The notes beneath the pieces are model-generated. The model saw only the letters and a list, made by a program, of their open reading frames with translations, made no database searches and had not been told where the DNA came from. This document shows, piece after piece, positions 1 through 11,140 of a stretch of 64,000 bases of DNA (the stretch's first letter is position 1; every line of letters begins with the position of its first letter). The DNA is from Pseudomonas fluorescens (GTDB lineage Bacteria; Pseudomonadota; Gammaproteobacteria; Pseudomonadales; Pseudomonadaceae): positions 124,001-188,000 of the forward strand of contig NZ_CABVIX010000002.1 in NCBI RefSeq assembly GCF_902498185.1, in the 5' to 3' direction. Both the position numbers and the translations under genes were made by a program.

Positions 1-1636
<1,636 letters not shown>

Positions 1637-1679
1637 TCCCGGCGCCCCGCAAGGGGCGCTATCAGGTTGAGGCAAGCAG

Positions 1680-2099
1680 ATGGCTATGACAGTCCATTGC
1701 GATATCGTCAGCGCGGAAGGGGAAATCTTCTCCGGTCTGGTCGAGATGGTGGTTGCGCACGGTAACCTGGGTGATCTTGGTATCGCCCCGGGCCACGCGC
1801 CGCTGATCACCAATCTCAAGCCTGGTCCGATCACGCTGACCAAGCAGGGTGGCGCCCAAGAGGTGTTCTACATCTCTGGTGGTTTCCTCGAGGTCCAGCC
1901 GAACATGGTCAAGGTGCTTGCCGATACCGTGCAACGTGCTGCAGACCTGGACGAAGCTCAGGCTCAGGAAGCTCTCAAGGCTGCCGAGAACGCCCTGAAT
2001 GCAAAAGGCGCGGAGTTCGACTACGGCGCCGCAGCCGCACGTCTGGCCGAGGCCGCAGCCCAGCTGCGTACCGTCCAGCAAATGCGCAAGGGCAAGTAA
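1680..2099 (+). CDS. atpC: ATP synthase F1 epsilon subunit
   Basis: Epsilon subunit (139 aa) of the F1 rotor, which links gamma to the c-ring and inhibits ATP hydrolysis. The N-terminal beta-sandwich is recognisable from [17 protein letters not shown] and [12 protein letters not shown]; the C-terminal half is an Ala/Glu-rich helical hairpin. It is the last gene of the atp operon: 43 bp after atpD and followed by a strong intrinsic terminator. The start at 1680 gives MAMTVHCD; the second ATG at 1686 is an alternative. Confidence 0.97.
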   Translation: MAMTVHCDIVSAEGEIFSGLVEMVVAHGNLGDLGIAPGHAPLITNLKPGPITLTKQGGAQEVFYISGGFLEVQPNMVKVLADTVQRAADLDEAQAQEALKAAENALNAKGAEFDYGAAAARLAEAAAQLRTVQQMRKGK

Positions 2100-2139
2100 T
2101 CTGGCCCCGGTCGGATACTTTCATTGCGATTGAGTTAAG

Positions 2140-2162
2140 GGGTAGCCTCGGCTACCCTTTTT
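2140..2162 (+). terminator. Rho-independent terminator of the atp operon
   Basis: Perfect 8-bp stem GGGTAGCC / GGCTACCC (2140-2147 and 2150-2157) with a 2-nt loop, or 7 bp with a CTCG tetraloop, followed directly by a T-rich run. It lies 40 bp after the atpC stop and before glmU, so glmU should have its own promoter. Confidence 0.9.
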
Positions 2163-2218
2163 CTTTTCCGAATTTCATCCGGTCACTCAACTGACCGCCC
2201 AGGATTGGTAGCCAGTCA

Positions 2219-3586
2219 ATGTCACTCGATATCGTTATTCTTGCCGCTGGCCAAGGGACTCGCATGCGCTCCGCGCTGCCCAAGGTACTGCACCCGGTTG
2301 CCGGCAATTCCATGCTCGGTCACGTTATCCACAGCGCGCGTCGACTGCAGCCTCAAGGCATCCACGTGGTGATCGGCCACGGTGCCGAGCGTGTGCGTGA
2401 GCAACTGAGCGCTGCTGACCTGAATTTCGTCCTGCAGGACAAGCAGCTGGGTACTGGCCATGCCGTGGCCCAGGCACTGCCGGCATTGAGTGCCGAGACG
2501 GTATTGATCCTGTATGGCGATGTCCCGCTGATCGAAGTGGAGACCCTGCAGCGCCTGTTGGCCAAGGTCAATAACGAGCAGCTGGGCCTGCTGACCGTCA
2601 ATCTCGCAGACCCGACCGGCTACGGCCGTATCGTGCGTGACGGCCAGGGCAAGGTGGAGGCGATCGTCGAGCACAAGGATGCCAGTGATGCACAGAAGGC
2701 GATCAAGGAGGGCAACACCGGGATCCTCGCCGTGCCTGCCGCGCGCCTGAGTGACTGGCTGGGTCGCCTGTCCAACAACAACGCCCAGGGTGAGTACTAC
2801 CTGACCGACGTGATCGCCATGGCGGTTGCCGATGGCCTGGTGGTGGCGACCGAACAGCCGCTCGATCCGATGGAAGTGCAGGGCGCCAACGACCGCCGCC
2901 AGCTCGCCGAGCTCGAGCGCCACTACCAGTTGCGTGAAGGCCGCCGCCTCATGGCACAGGGCGTCACCTTGCGCGACCCGGCGCGCTTTGACGTACGCGG
3001 CGAAGTGATTGTGGGCCGCGACGTGCTGATCGACATCAACGTCATCCTCGAAGGCAAGGTCGTCATCGAGGACGACGTGCAGATCGGTGCCAACTGCGTG
3101 ATCAAGGACAGCACCCTGCGCAAGGGCGTGGTGATCAAGGCCAACAGTCATATCGACGGTGCCGTGCTGGGTGAAGGCAGCGACGCAGGTCCGTTTGCCC
3201 GTATTCGTCCTGGCACCGTATTGGAAGCCAAGGCCCATGTGGGTAACTTCGTCGAGCTGAAGAACGCCCATCTGGGCGAGGGTGCCAAGGCCGGACACCT
3301 GACCTATCTGGGTGACGCCGAGGTAGGCGCACGCACTAATATCGGTGCCGGTACCATCACCTGCAACTACGATGGCGCCAACAAGTTCAAGACCATCCTG
3401 GGCGAGGATGTGTTCATCGGGTCGAACAACTCCCTGGTAGCACCTGTGGATATCCGGGCCGGGGCCACCACAGCGGCAGGGTCGACCATCACCCAGGATG
3501 TTGAAACCCAGCAGTTGGCAGTGGCGCGTGCGCATCAGCGCAACATCGACGGTTGGACACGGCCTGTGAAGATCAAGAAAGACTGA
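2219..3586 (+). CDS. glmU: Bifunctional UDP-GlcNAc pyrophosphorylase / glucosamine-1-P acetyltransferase
   Basis: Makes UDP-GlcNAc, the cytoplasmic precursor of peptidoglycan and LPS, by acetylating glucosamine-1-P and then uridylating it. The 455 aa match the family. The N-terminal Rossmann-like domain carries [22 protein letters not shown] (residues 7-28); from about residue 250 hexapeptide repeats ([20 protein letters not shown], and others) form the left-handed beta-helix acetyltransferase, with [13 protein letters not shown] near residue 379. It stands between the atp operon terminator and glmR, as in other Pseudomonas, and is functionally tied to glmS downstream. Confidence 0.98.
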   Translation: MSLDIVILAAGQGTRMRSALPKVLHPVAGNSMLGHVIHSARRLQPQGIHVVIGHGAERVREQLSAADLNFVLQDKQLGTGHAVAQALPALSAETVLILYGDVPLIEVETLQRLLAKVNNEQLGLLTVNLADPTGYGRIVRDGQGKVEAIVEHKDASDAQKAIKEGNTGILAVPAARLSDWLGRLSNNNAQGEYYLTDVIAMAVADGLVVATEQPLDPMEVQGANDRRQLAELERHYQLREGRRLMAQGVTLRDPARFDVRGEVIVGRDVLIDINVILEGKVVIEDDVQIGANCVIKDSTLRKGVVIKANSHIDGAVLGEGSDAGPFARIRPGTVLEAKAHVGNFVELKNAHLGEGAKAGHLTYLGDAEVGARTNIGAGTITCNYDGANKFKTILGEDVFIGSNNSLVAPVDIRAGATTAAGSTITQDVETQQLAVARAHQRNIDGWTRPVKIKKD

Positions 3587-3588
3587 AG

Positions 3589-3597
3589 TTATCCACA
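3589..3597 (+). other. Perfect DnaA box after glmU
   Basis: TTATCCACA, the high-affinity DnaA box consensus, immediately after the glmU stop codon. A single copy alone is weak evidence, but the window holds further clusters (47968-48321 and 63248-63304). Confidence 0.4.
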
Positions 3598-3607
3598 GGT
3601 GCAACCG

Positions 3608-3637
3608 GCCGGCTTATGAGAATAAGTCGGCTTTTTT
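3608..3637 (+). terminator. Rho-independent terminator of glmU
   Basis: Stem GCCGGCTTAT / ATAAGTCGGC (3608-3617 and 3622-3631, one G-U pair), GAGA tetraloop, then six T residues. It ends glmU transcription before the glmR promoter region. Confidence 0.9.
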
Positions 3638-3660
3638 GTATCCGCTGACTGCCCCTCGAC

Positions 3661-3715
3661 TTGACGAACTGCCCGGCATAGGTTTTGATTGCAACTATTA
3701 TCTTTCGAAACGAAA
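3661..3715 (+). promoter_or_regulatory. Candidate glmR-glmS promoter with DeoR-type operator
   Basis: TTGACG at 3661-3666 and TTTGAT at 3684-3689 (17-bp spacing) could be -35 and -10 elements. Downstream, TTTCGAAACGAAA at 3703-3715 contains an inverted TTTCG/CGAAA pair and a direct CGAAA repeat, the kind of sequence bound by DeoR-family repressors. Its position just before glmR suggests autoregulation; this is inference from motif resemblance. Confidence 0.35.
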
Positions 3716-3726
3716 CTTAGCGCGCC

Positions 3727-4494
3727 ATGTCGAAGCGTAACACCCCCCAACGTCGTCACAATATTCTCGCTTTGCTCAATGAACAGGGCGAGGTGAGCGT
3801 CGACGCCTTGGCCAAGCGCTTCGAGACTTCCGAGGTGACAATTCGCAAGGATCTGGCAGCTCTCGAAACTAATGGCCTGCTGTTACGCCGTTACGGGGGC
3901 GCTGTGACCATGCCTCAGGAGCTGATCGGTGATGCGGCCCAGCCTGTATCCCTCTACAAACAGGCGATTGCCAAGGCAGCGGTGGGGCGCATCCGCGAGC
4001 ACGCGCGAATCATCGTCGACAGCGGCAGTACCACCGCCGCCATGATTCCCGAGCTGGGCCATCAGCCGGGGCTGGTGGTCATGACCAACTCGCTGAATGT
4101 CGCCCGCGCGCTCGGCGACCTGGAGCATGAGCCCGTTCTGCTGATGACAGGTGGTACCTGGGATCCGCACTCCGAATCGTTCCAGGGCCAGGTCGCCGAG
4201 CAGGTACTGCGCTCGTACGATTTCGACCAATTGTTCATCGGCGCTGACGGGATCGACCTGGACCGTGGCACCACCACCTTCAACGAGCTGCTGGGTCTTT
4301 CCCGGGTCATGGCGGAGGTCGCCCGCGAGGTAATCGTCATGGTCGAGTCCGACAAGGTCGGTCGCAAGATACCCAATCTCGAGCTGCCGTGGAGCAGCGT
4401 GAATACCCTTATTACAGACGAACGCCTGCCCGCCGAGGCACGCGAACACATTCAAGCCCGCGGCATCAACCTGATCTGTGCCGCTATCAGCTAG
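3727..4494 (+). CDS. glmR: DeoR-family regulator of glmS (GlmR-type)
   Basis: 255-aa DeoR/GlpR-type regulator. The N-terminal winged helix shows RRHNILALLNEQGEVSVDALAKRF and the recognition region SEVTIRKDLAALE, followed by LLRRYGGAV. The C-terminal sugar-phosphate-sensing domain shows IIVDSGSTTAAMIPEL, a phosphate-binding loop typical of the family. It lies 12 bp upstream of glmS in the same direction, in the conserved Pseudomonas order glmU-glmR-glmS, so it probably senses amino-sugar phosphate and controls glmS. The ligand cannot be read from sequence. Confidence 0.9.
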   Translation: MSKRNTPQRRHNILALLNEQGEVSVDALAKRFETSEVTIRKDLAALETNGLLLRRYGGAVTMPQELIGDAAQPVSLYKQAIAKAAVGRIREHARIIVDSGSTTAAMIPELGHQPGLVVMTNSLNVARALGDLEHEPVLLMTGGTWDPHSESFQGQVAEQVLRSYDFDQLFIGADGIDLDRGTTTFNELLGLSRVMAEVAREVIVMVESDKVGRKIPNLELPWSSVNTLITDERLPAEAREHIQARGINLICAAIS

Positions 4495-4506
4495 GAGCAA
4501 CATCAT

Positions 4507-6342
4507 ATGTGTGGAATCGTTGGTGCCGTCGCCGAGCGCAACATCACAAGTATCCTGATCGAAGGCCTGAAGCGCTTGGAGTATCGGGGTTATGACAGTG
4601 CTGGCCTGGCCGTCTTCAGCCAGCAAGGCGAGCTGGAACGCCGCCGCCGTATCGGCAAGGTCAGCGAGCTGGAAGCGGCCGTTGCCGCCGATCCCCTGAC
4701 AGGCCAGCTGGGCATCGCTCACACTCGTTGGGCCACTCATGGCGCACCGAGCGAACATAACGCCCACCCGCACTTCTCCGGTCACCAGGTCGCCGTTGTG
4801 CACAACGGTATCATCGAGAACCATGAAGCCTTGCGCCATGAGCTCAAGGACCTGGGCTATGTGTTCAGCTCCGAGACCGATACCGAGGTCATCGTTCACC
4901 TGCTGCACCACACCCTCAAGTCCATACCTGACCTGACCGAGGCCCTCAAGGCAGCGGTCAAGCAGCTGCACGGTGCCTATGGCCTGGCCGTCATCAACCT
5001 GGAACAGCCAGACCGCCTGGTGGCCGCCCGCAGCGGCAGCCCGCTGGTAATCGGCCTCGGTCACGGCGAGAACTTCCTGGCCTCTGATCAGTTGGCCTTG
5101 CGCCAGGTCACCGACCGTTTCATGTACCTGGAGGAGGGCGACATCGCCGAGATCCGCCGTGACCAGGTCACCATCTGGGACCAGGCCGGCCAACTCGTCC
5201 AGCGCGAAACCGTGCAATACCACGAAGGTGCCGAAGCGGCCGACAAGGGCGCCTACCGTCACTTCATGCTCAAGGAAATCCATGAGCAGCCTGCGGTTGT
5301 CCAGCGCACCCTGGAAGGACGCCTGGGCAAGGACCACGTGCTCGTCCAGGCCTTCGGCCCGCAAGCCGCTGAGTTGTTCGCCAAAGTGCGCAACGTGCAG
5401 ATCGTCGCCTGCGGCACCAGCTACCACGCCGGCATGGTCGCCCGTTACTGGCTCGAGAGCCTGGCTGGCATTCCTTGCCAGGTCGAAGTGGCCAGCGAGT
5501 TCCGCTACCGCAAGGTAGTCGTGCAGCCTGACACCCTGTTCGTCTCCATCTCCCAGTCCGGCGAAACCGCCGACACACTTGCCGCGCTGCGCAACGCCAA
5601 AGAGCTGGGCTTCCTCGGCAGCCTGGCGATCTGCAACGTGGGCATCAGCTCGTTGGTTCGCGAATCCGACCTGACCTTGCTGACCCTGGCCGGCCCGGAG
5701 ATCGGTGTCGCCTCGACCAAGGCCTTCACTACCCAGCTGGTTTCGTTGATGCTGCTCACCCTGGCCCTCGGCCAAGTCCGTGGCACTCTCGAAGCGGGCG
5801 TCGAAGCCGAGCTGGTAGAAGAACTGCGCCGCCTGCCTACCCGCCTGGGTGAAGCGCTGGCCATGGACACCACGGTCGAGAAGACCGCCGAGCTGTTCGC
5901 CGACAAGCACCACACCCTGTTCCTGGGCCGTGGCGCCCAGTTCCCGGTGGCCATGGAAGGAGCGCTCAAACTCAAGGAGATTTCCTACATCCACGCCGAA
6001 GCTTACCCAGCCGGCGAGCTCAAGCATGGTCCGCTGGCGCTGGTCGACAATGACATGCCGGTGGTGACCGTCGCGCCGAACAACGAGCTGCTGGAAAAGC
6101 TCAAGTCGAACTTGCAGGAAGTCCGCGCGCGCGGTGGCCAGTTGGTCGTGTTTGCTGATGAACAGGCCGGTCTGAGCAACGGCGAGGGCACCTACGTCAT
6201 CAAGGTCCCGCATATCATCGATGCGCTGGCGCCGATTCTGTACACCATCCCGTTGCAACTGCTGTCGTACTACGTCGCCGTGCTCAAAGGGACCGATGTG
6301 GATCAGCCGCGTAACCTGGCGAAGTCAGTGACTGTCGAGTAA
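4507..6342 (+). CDS. glmS: Glucosamine-6-phosphate synthase (isomerizing)
   Basis: Converts fructose-6-P and glutamine to glucosamine-6-P, the first step of amino-sugar synthesis. The 611-aa protein starts MCGIVGAV, so Cys2 is the glutaminase nucleophile once Met is removed; TRWATHG and HNGIIENH are class II amidotransferase motifs. Two SIS domains follow (CGTSYHAG near 300, SQSGETADT near 350) and the C-terminus is [13 protein letters not shown]. The gene end is the known recognition site of TnsD-type proteins, and a Tn7-like element lies 24 bp beyond the stop codon. Confidence 0.98.
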   Translation: MCGIVGAVAERNITSILIEGLKRLEYRGYDSAGLAVFSQQGELERRRRIGKVSELEAAVAADPLTGQLGIAHTRWATHGAPSEHNAHPHFSGHQVAVVHNGIIENHEALRHELKDLGYVFSSETDTEVIVHLLHHTLKSIPDLTEALKAAVKQLHGAYGLAVINLEQPDRLVAARSGSPLVIGLGHGENFLASDQLALRQVTDRFMYLEEGDIAEIRRDQVTIWDQAGQLVQRETVQYHEGAEAADKGAYRHFMLKEIHEQPAVVQRTLEGRLGKDHVLVQAFGPQAAELFAKVRNVQIVACGTSYHAGMVARYWLESLAGIPCQVEVASEFRYRKVVVQPDTLFVSISQSGETADTLAALRNAKELGFLGSLAICNVGISSLVRESDLTLLTLAGPEIGVASTKAFTTQLVSLMLLTLALGQVRGTLEAGVEAELVEELRRLPTRLGEALAMDTTVEKTAELFADKHHTLFLGRGAQFPVAMEGALKLKEISYIHAEAYPAGELKHGPLALVDNDMPVVTVAPNNELLEKLKSNLQEVRARGGQLVVFADEQAGLSNGEGTYVIKVPHIIDALAPILYTIPLQLLSYYVAVLKGTDVDQPRNLAKSVTVE

Positions 6343-6359
6343 TGGGCCGCTGTGGTTCT

Positions 6360-6366
6360 GAAATAT
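6360..6366. repeat. Target-site duplication, glmS side
   Basis: GAAATAT lies directly before the transposon terminus at 6367 and recurs directly after the other terminus at 37070-37076. It starts 18 bp after the glmS stop codon, the place where Tn7 elements insert. Confidence 0.8.
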
Positions 6367-6434
6367 TGTTTTTGATTAATAAAGGTTGTCACAAAACAAT
6401 AAAGGTTGTCACAACGTAATAAAGGTTGTCACAA
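6367..6434 (+). repeat. glmS-proximal transposon end with three TnsB-type sites
   Basis: The terminus TGTT begins at 6367. The 17-mer AATAAAGGTTGTCACAA occurs three times without mismatch at 6378-6394, 6398-6414 and 6418-6434, a strict 20-bp period. Dense packing of sites at the glmS- and tnsA-proximal end corresponds to the right end of Tn7. The segment from 6435 to tnsA has no gene; an inverted near-match (TTGGGTGACAATC) around 6479-6491 might be a further weak site. Confidence 0.9.
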
Positions 6435-6595
6435 GGCTGGCCCCGACCGCACATCAGGCCGGAGCCAGGCCTTGGAGATTTGGGTGACAATCCTCTACGC
6501 ACCGCTGTGACTGTTGTCCTGGCTGAGCCCGCTCGCTGGCGTGTCCTCTTTACACGACACACCAGCCTCGTTCCGTTCGAGTGGGTCGCCCAATC

Positions 6596-7510
6596 ATGAG
6601 CGACTTGAACATGGCATCTGCGCCCGTAGCTCCGGTCAAGGCTGCCCACCGCCAGCTGATGACCCAATCAAAAATAGATAAAAAAATTAAATCAAGCCGT
6701 GGAAGTGGAGTGAGAGATTCCTATAAACCATGGATCAAGGTGTGGGAAATCAAATCAAAGGGTGTCTCCCATATGATTGCGGGAGTTAAGATTTTCCGCA
6801 CTCATCACCTGCTGTCCAATGCGGAGCGAGATTACCTCACTGTACTTGAGCACGACGCCTCGATCATTGATATCCGAGAGCAGTACCCCCTGCTTACACA
6901 GGCTGAGACTCAAGCAATTGCCTCAAGCATAAATTGTCGTCACCCTGTATATCCTGGGACGCAGATACCTGTCGTTATGACGACGGACTTTCTCATCACC
7001 TTCTTGGATCCCTCTGGTGAAACGAGGTTAGCTGCTCGCTCAGTAAAATATAGAAAGGAATTTGAGCAGGCTGATCTTCATGTGCGGAATCGAATAGCTG
7101 AAAAGCTCGCTATTGAGGAAAAATACTGGTCAATGAGGGGCGTGGACTGGAAGCTGGTCCTGCACGAAAACCTCTCGAAGATTAGATTAGCGAACCTCAG
7201 AGTTCTCAGGACTTATGCCAATATCCATCCCTCGTTGCCGACTGAGAAAAATATAGGGAACTTACTTGAATACATCGCGGGGTCAAAGACGGATCAAATA
7301 CCCTTAAAAGCTCTTTTGGAAAAGGCGTCACGTGATATCTATATTGACTATATGAGCGTGAAGCGGCTCTTCCATCACCTGCTATGGATCGGCCGTTTAG
7401 AGTCTGATATTACCTCGAAAATAATAAGCTTGTCGCAGCCGTTGCACGTATGGCCGAGCCATCGGTCAGCGGCTTTGTCTCCGCCAACCGAGGTTTCTCA
7501 TCATGCTTGA
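6596..7510 (+). CDS. tnsA: Tn7-like transposase subunit TnsA (endonuclease)
   Basis: TnsA makes the 5'-strand cuts that, with TnsB, excise the element for cut-and-paste transposition. Family-type catalytic residues can be placed at the Glu of SNAERDYL, the Asp of TTDFLITF and the Lys of AARSVKYRKEFE (positions 77, 131 and 151 from this start), giving the restriction-enzyme-like E/D/K arrangement. The C-terminal half should contact TnsC. It overlaps tnsB by 8 bp. No start has a clear ribosome binding site: GTG at 6581 and ATG at 6611 are alternatives to the ATG at 6596. Base composition is more AT-rich than in glmS. Confidence 0.92.
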   Translation: MSDLNMASAPVAPVKAAHRQLMTQSKIDKKIKSSRGSGVRDSYKPWIKVWEIKSKGVSHMIAGVKIFRTHHLLSNAERDYLTVLEHDASIIDIREQYPLLTQAETQAIASSINCRHPVYPGTQIPVVMTTDFLITFLDPSGETRLAARSVKYRKEFEQADLHVRNRIAEKLAIEEKYWSMRGVDWKLVLHENLSKIRLANLRVLRTYANIHPSLPTEKNIGNLLEYIAGSKTDQIPLKALLEKASRDIYIDYMSVKRLFHHLLWIGRLESDITSKIISLSQPLHVWPSHRSAALSPPTEVSHHA

Positions 7511-9671
7511 TTTTCAAATTAACAGCATTGTTTCTCCCGGCGAAGAACCGAGCTTACTAAAAAAGGCAGTTAGGGTCTTAGGCATAAATAATGATACTGT
7601 TATCGTGATTGAGCTGAATATGAATCCAGGCAAGCCGTGGCAGATTGATAAGTCAGTTTTAATTGACGAAATTGATTCAGGGCGCGCGGTCTTAAGTCCA
7701 GAAATGGTTCCTTTACATCTGCTCAGAAGCGACGATGAAATTAGTGAAAATGAAAAGGCGAGCCGAAATCGAAATTGGAGTCTTATAAGAAGTTTAGTAG
7801 AAGATCGCTCTGCCTTGGATATTCTTGGTCCTGGTTTTGGGAAGCTTGTTGCGACGCATGCCATAGAGACAGGGGTAGAGCGTAAGCAGATATACCGGCT
7901 TCTATACCGCTATTGGAGTATGGGTCAGACACCTAACGCGTTTCTTTGGAACACAAGCGCTTGCGGCGGACGTGGGAAGAAAAAGGATCGGTCCTCAGGT
8001 ATTATCCCCGGTCGGCCGCGTAAGTATCTTGGTGTCGTTGTCAATGATGGTGGTGCCATCCCGCTCGAACAGCGCCATCTCTCTCATATCCGTTTGGCTT
8101 ACGGGCGAGTCGCTAGCGGCAAGTGTGGCACCCTGAAAGATGCACATAAGTGGATGTTAAACAAATTTTATAGAGCGACTCTCCCTGACGGATCGAAAGG
8201 AAATATTGTACGCGGCAGTTACCCGACTACTGCACAGCTTAGATATCACGGTAAATTATTTTTCGATGACCTGTATAAGCTCAAGGTGCGTGGCGGTTCT
8301 ATCAGGTACAACAAAGACCATCGGGCTATCGTTGGCTCAGCATCCCAAGGCCTGATAGGCTCGACGCAGCGATATGAGATAGATTCCACCATCGCTGATG
8401 TCTATTTAGTGCATCGCGTTAATAGGCTGTGGCTCATTGGGCGTCCGATACTTTATGTAGTCGTCGATACCTACACCAGAATGATTGTAGGAATTCACGT
8501 GGGCCTTGAGGGGCCCAGCTGGAATGGGGCTAGACACGCGATATACAACGCTTGCACCTCAAAGGTTGAGTTTTGCAAACGATACAACGTAGACATTGAG
8601 GAAGCTGACTGGCCATGCTCGCATTTGCCAGTCGAAATTGTGGCTGACCGGGCTGAACTTCTAAGCGAGGCGGGGGCAACGCTCTCCCAAAGCTTGGGGC
8701 TTGGGGTGCAAATTTTGCCTCCTTTCAGGCCTGATTGGAAAGGGATCATCGAAAGCCGTTTCCGTCTGATCAATGAACACCTCGACTTGAAGTTCGTTCC
8801 AGGCGGAGTGGATGCTCGTAAAATGGAGCGCGGCGATAGGGACTACCAACTCGATGCCATTTTGGATATCGACGAGTTCACCGAAATGGTTATTGTAGGA
8901 GTCTTGGCTCACAATAAGAGCCTGCGGATACCACACCTTTTAAATCGCGAGATGATTGCCGGCGGAGTGGAAGCAACGCCTATAGCGATTTGGAATTGGT
9001 CGAAGGATAATAGCCCTATAAATTCAAAAGTAGTATCGCCGGCTGAGTTGAAAATCGCTCTATTGCCCTCTCAGGAGTGTCGTATAAGTCGAGGCGGTAT
9101 TGTTTTCCAAGGCGTACAGTATACATGTCAAACAGCGTTACGCGAGGAGTGGTTGGAGCGCTCGCACAACCTGCGGACGAAATATGTTCGAGTATTCTAT
9201 GATCCTAACTCTATTGAAAATTGTTGGATCAAGTCAGAAGCAGGTTTTGAGGCTTTAACTATTGTACCGCAGCAACGGCAGAAATATGGTGGACTCCGTA
9301 TGGAGGAGGTTCTTGATATGATCCATGTCCTGAACCAAGTTTCGCCGGATGCCCGTTATGACAGTGATAATACTGCGGCGCTGGTAAGGGGGCGGCAAGA
9401 GGAAATCTTTGACCGGGCCAAATCCAAACGTGTCGCTCAGGGTGACCCGAAATCGAATGCAGATTTCAAGCGGGACAAACGTGCCAAGCGTGCTACCGAA
9501 GCTCAGACCGAGCGCGATTCCCATACCGCTGATCTGAATCAGCTACGCGTTGTGGATAACATACCTCCTGTGGCAGAAAATTCTAAGCTAGTCACCGGCA
9601 GGCCCAGTTCCGCGAGAAGCGCGGCGTTTCTGAAACTAGTCGTCAGCGAGGGAAGCGAGGCTGAGACATGA
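7503..9671 (+). CDS. tnsB: Tn7-like transposase subunit TnsB (DDE integrase)
   Basis: The 722-aa strand-transferase that binds the end repeats, cuts 3' ends and joins them to the target. A DDE triad of the retroviral-integrase superfamily is visible: Asp294 in RYEIDSTIADV, Asp382 in EIVADRAEL and Glu417 in DWKGIIESRF, with 34 residues between the last two. The N-terminal region is expected to be helix-turn-helix DNA binding; the charged C-terminal tail (about residues 610-700) is the likely TnsC contact. The start overlaps the end of tnsA (ATGCTTGA) and the end overlaps tnsC by 4 bp, so all three are translationally coupled. Confidence 0.95.
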   Translation: MLDFQINSIVSPGEEPSLLKKAVRVLGINNDTVIVIELNMNPGKPWQIDKSVLIDEIDSGRAVLSPEMVPLHLLRSDDEISENEKASRNRNWSLIRSLVEDRSALDILGPGFGKLVATHAIETGVERKQIYRLLYRYWSMGQTPNAFLWNTSACGGRGKKKDRSSGIIPGRPRKYLGVVVNDGGAIPLEQRHLSHIRLAYGRVASGKCGTLKDAHKWMLNKFYRATLPDGSKGNIVRGSYPTTAQLRYHGKLFFDDLYKLKVRGGSIRYNKDHRAIVGSASQGLIGSTQRYEIDSTIADVYLVHRVNRLWLIGRPILYVVVDTYTRMIVGIHVGLEGPSWNGARHAIYNACTSKVEFCKRYNVDIEEADWPCSHLPVEIVADRAELLSEAGATLSQSLGLGVQILPPFRPDWKGIIESRFRLINEHLDLKFVPGGVDARKMERGDRDYQLDAILDIDEFTEMVIVGVLAHNKSLRIPHLLNREMIAGGVEATPIAIWNWSKDNSPINSKVVSPAELKIALLPSQECRISRGGIVFQGVQYTCQTALREEWLERSHNLRTKYVRVFYDPNSIENCWIKSEAGFEALTIVPQQRQKYGGLRMEEVLDMIHVLNQVSPDARYDSDNTAALVRGRQEEIFDRAKSKRVAQGDPKSNADFKRDKRAKRATEAQTERDSHTADLNQLRVVDNIPPVAENSKLVTGRPSSARSAAFLKLVVSEGSEAET

Positions 9672-11116
9672 ACGATTTGACGTTCTCCCCCGCAGAATAC
9701 ATTCCTACAGGCATGCCTCAGTACGATGGCAACCCGCTGATCGAATGCTTGCCTAGAATTCTGTCGGATGTAGATGTGGTCAGGCGCGTTGGGAACCTTC
9801 CGCCGAAGCCCGACGAGGCCGAACGAGCGTTGCCACCGAAGCTTCGCGGTCATGGGATCAACCGGCTGAAAGATGTTGTTGTTCCATTCGAAATTCACCT
9901 GCGCCTTGAAGACCTTTTCAGCCAGCTGATTCGCTACGGATATATGGGACGCAATCCGCTGTTGGCCTCATCTGTTAGGCATCGGCTGCCTTCCTCAGCG
10001 GAGGCCAAGGGCCACGGATTCATGTCCACCGCTGAGACGATGACGCTCATCGGCTTGAGTGGTATGGGTAAGACCACAGCGCTCAATTCCATCGCAAGGC
10101 TTTATCCGCAGGTGATCAGCCACAGCAGATATAAAGACGCCATTCTCATCGAAACCCAGGTCGTGTGGCTAAAGATTGAGTGCCCTCATGACGGCTCGTT
10201 GCGCGGTTTCTGTGCAGCATTCTTCTCAGCGTTGGATGCTGCGTTAGGAGTCGACAAATACTCGCGCAGGGGCGGTTCTGGCAACAGCATCAGCGTAATG
10301 CTCCAGCACATCAGTCAGCTGTGCAAAACCTTTTTCATTGGTGCTTTGATCATTGATGAAATGCAGCATCTTTGCTCCTCGCGGGGGGGACAGGATCGGG
10401 AAAAGTTGCTGAATTTCTTCGTAACTTTATCCAACGATGCAGGCGTTCCGCTGGTGTATGTAGGGACCAACGCAATGCTCCCGCTGTTTTCTGGTGTGCT
10501 GCGCAACGCCCGAAGAGCGGCGGGGATGGGACCCATCGCTTTTGACCGATTCAGCGAAGACGATCCGTTTTGGGAGCACTTGGTGTCCCAACTCTGGGCC
10601 TATGACTGGACGGCATCATGCGCCCCCCTGACGAAGGAGCTCTTGTCCAAGATCTATGATCTCGCCCAAGGCAATACTGATTTCCTAGCGAAACTGCTTA
10701 TGCTTGCGCAGCGTCATGTAATTTGGGAGGGCCTCGACGCTATTACGCCAGCGGTGCTTCAGCAGGTGTATGACAATCAAATGAGGCTTCTACACAAGCC
10801 CATCGAGGCTCTACGAAGCGGTGATCCTCTTCAGATTGCTGACTTCGAGGACATGATGCCTACAAAAGACCAGATCGCCCAGATGATGAACTACGACTTG
10901 GCTCGCCGGGCCGACAGAGCTCATCTTTCGCTACTTACCCAGGCCGCGATCACTCCTCCACCTCAAGCCAAGGATAAATCGGCATCGAAGGCTACGGGTC
11001 GTACCGTGGTCCCGGTTGCTGACGGAGCATTAGCTAACGTGCATTTTTCGAAGGACGAAGACCTTCAGGCTCAGCTCGAACAGCGCGGCTGGGTGGATAG
11101 GGATTCCTCCTGGTGA
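9668..11116 (+). CDS. tnsC: Tn7-like transposition regulator TnsC (AAA+ ATPase)
   Basis: 482-aa AAA+ ATPase that joins the target selector (TniQ/TnsD) to the TnsAB transposase and confers target immunity. Walker A is GLSGMGKT (residues 129-136) and Walker B is ALIIDEMQHL (Asp230-Glu231); a sensor-like VYVGTNAM follows near 265. The N-terminal region before the ATPase core is about 115 residues. It begins in an ATGA overlap with tnsB, and the gap to tnsD is 24 bp. Confidence 0.95.
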   Translation: MNDLTFSPAEYIPTGMPQYDGNPLIECLPRILSDVDVVRRVGNLPPKPDEAERALPPKLRGHGINRLKDVVVPFEIHLRLEDLFSQLIRYGYMGRNPLLASSVRHRLPSSAEAKGHGFMSTAETMTLIGLSGMGKTTALNSIARLYPQVISHSRYKDAILIETQVVWLKIECPHDGSLRGFCAAFFSALDAALGVDKYSRRGGSGNSISVMLQHISQLCKTFFIGALIIDEMQHLCSSRGGQDREKLLNFFVTLSNDAGVPLVYVGTNAMLPLFSGVLRNARRAAGMGPIAFDRFSEDDPFWEHLVSQLWAYDWTASCAPLTKELLSKIYDLAQGNTDFLAKLLMLAQRHVIWEGLDAITPAVLQQVYDNQMRLLHKPIEALRSGDPLQIADFEDMMPTKDQIAQMMNYDLARRADRAHLSLLTQAAITPPPQAKDKSASKATGRTVVPVADGALANVHFSKDEDLQAQLEQRGWVDRDSSW

Positions 11117-11140
11117 CATGAGGATCGGGAGCTCAAGGCA

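Noticed and set aside
3883..6258. 791-aa open frame antisense to glmR and glmS
   Set aside because: Shadow of GC-rich codon use; no family features and lies fully over two strong genes.
6378..6434. Short direct repeats with 20-bp period, CRISPR-like at first sight
   Set aside because: Units are 17 bp with 3-bp spacers and recur inverted at the other transposon end; they are TnsB-type sites. No cas genes.
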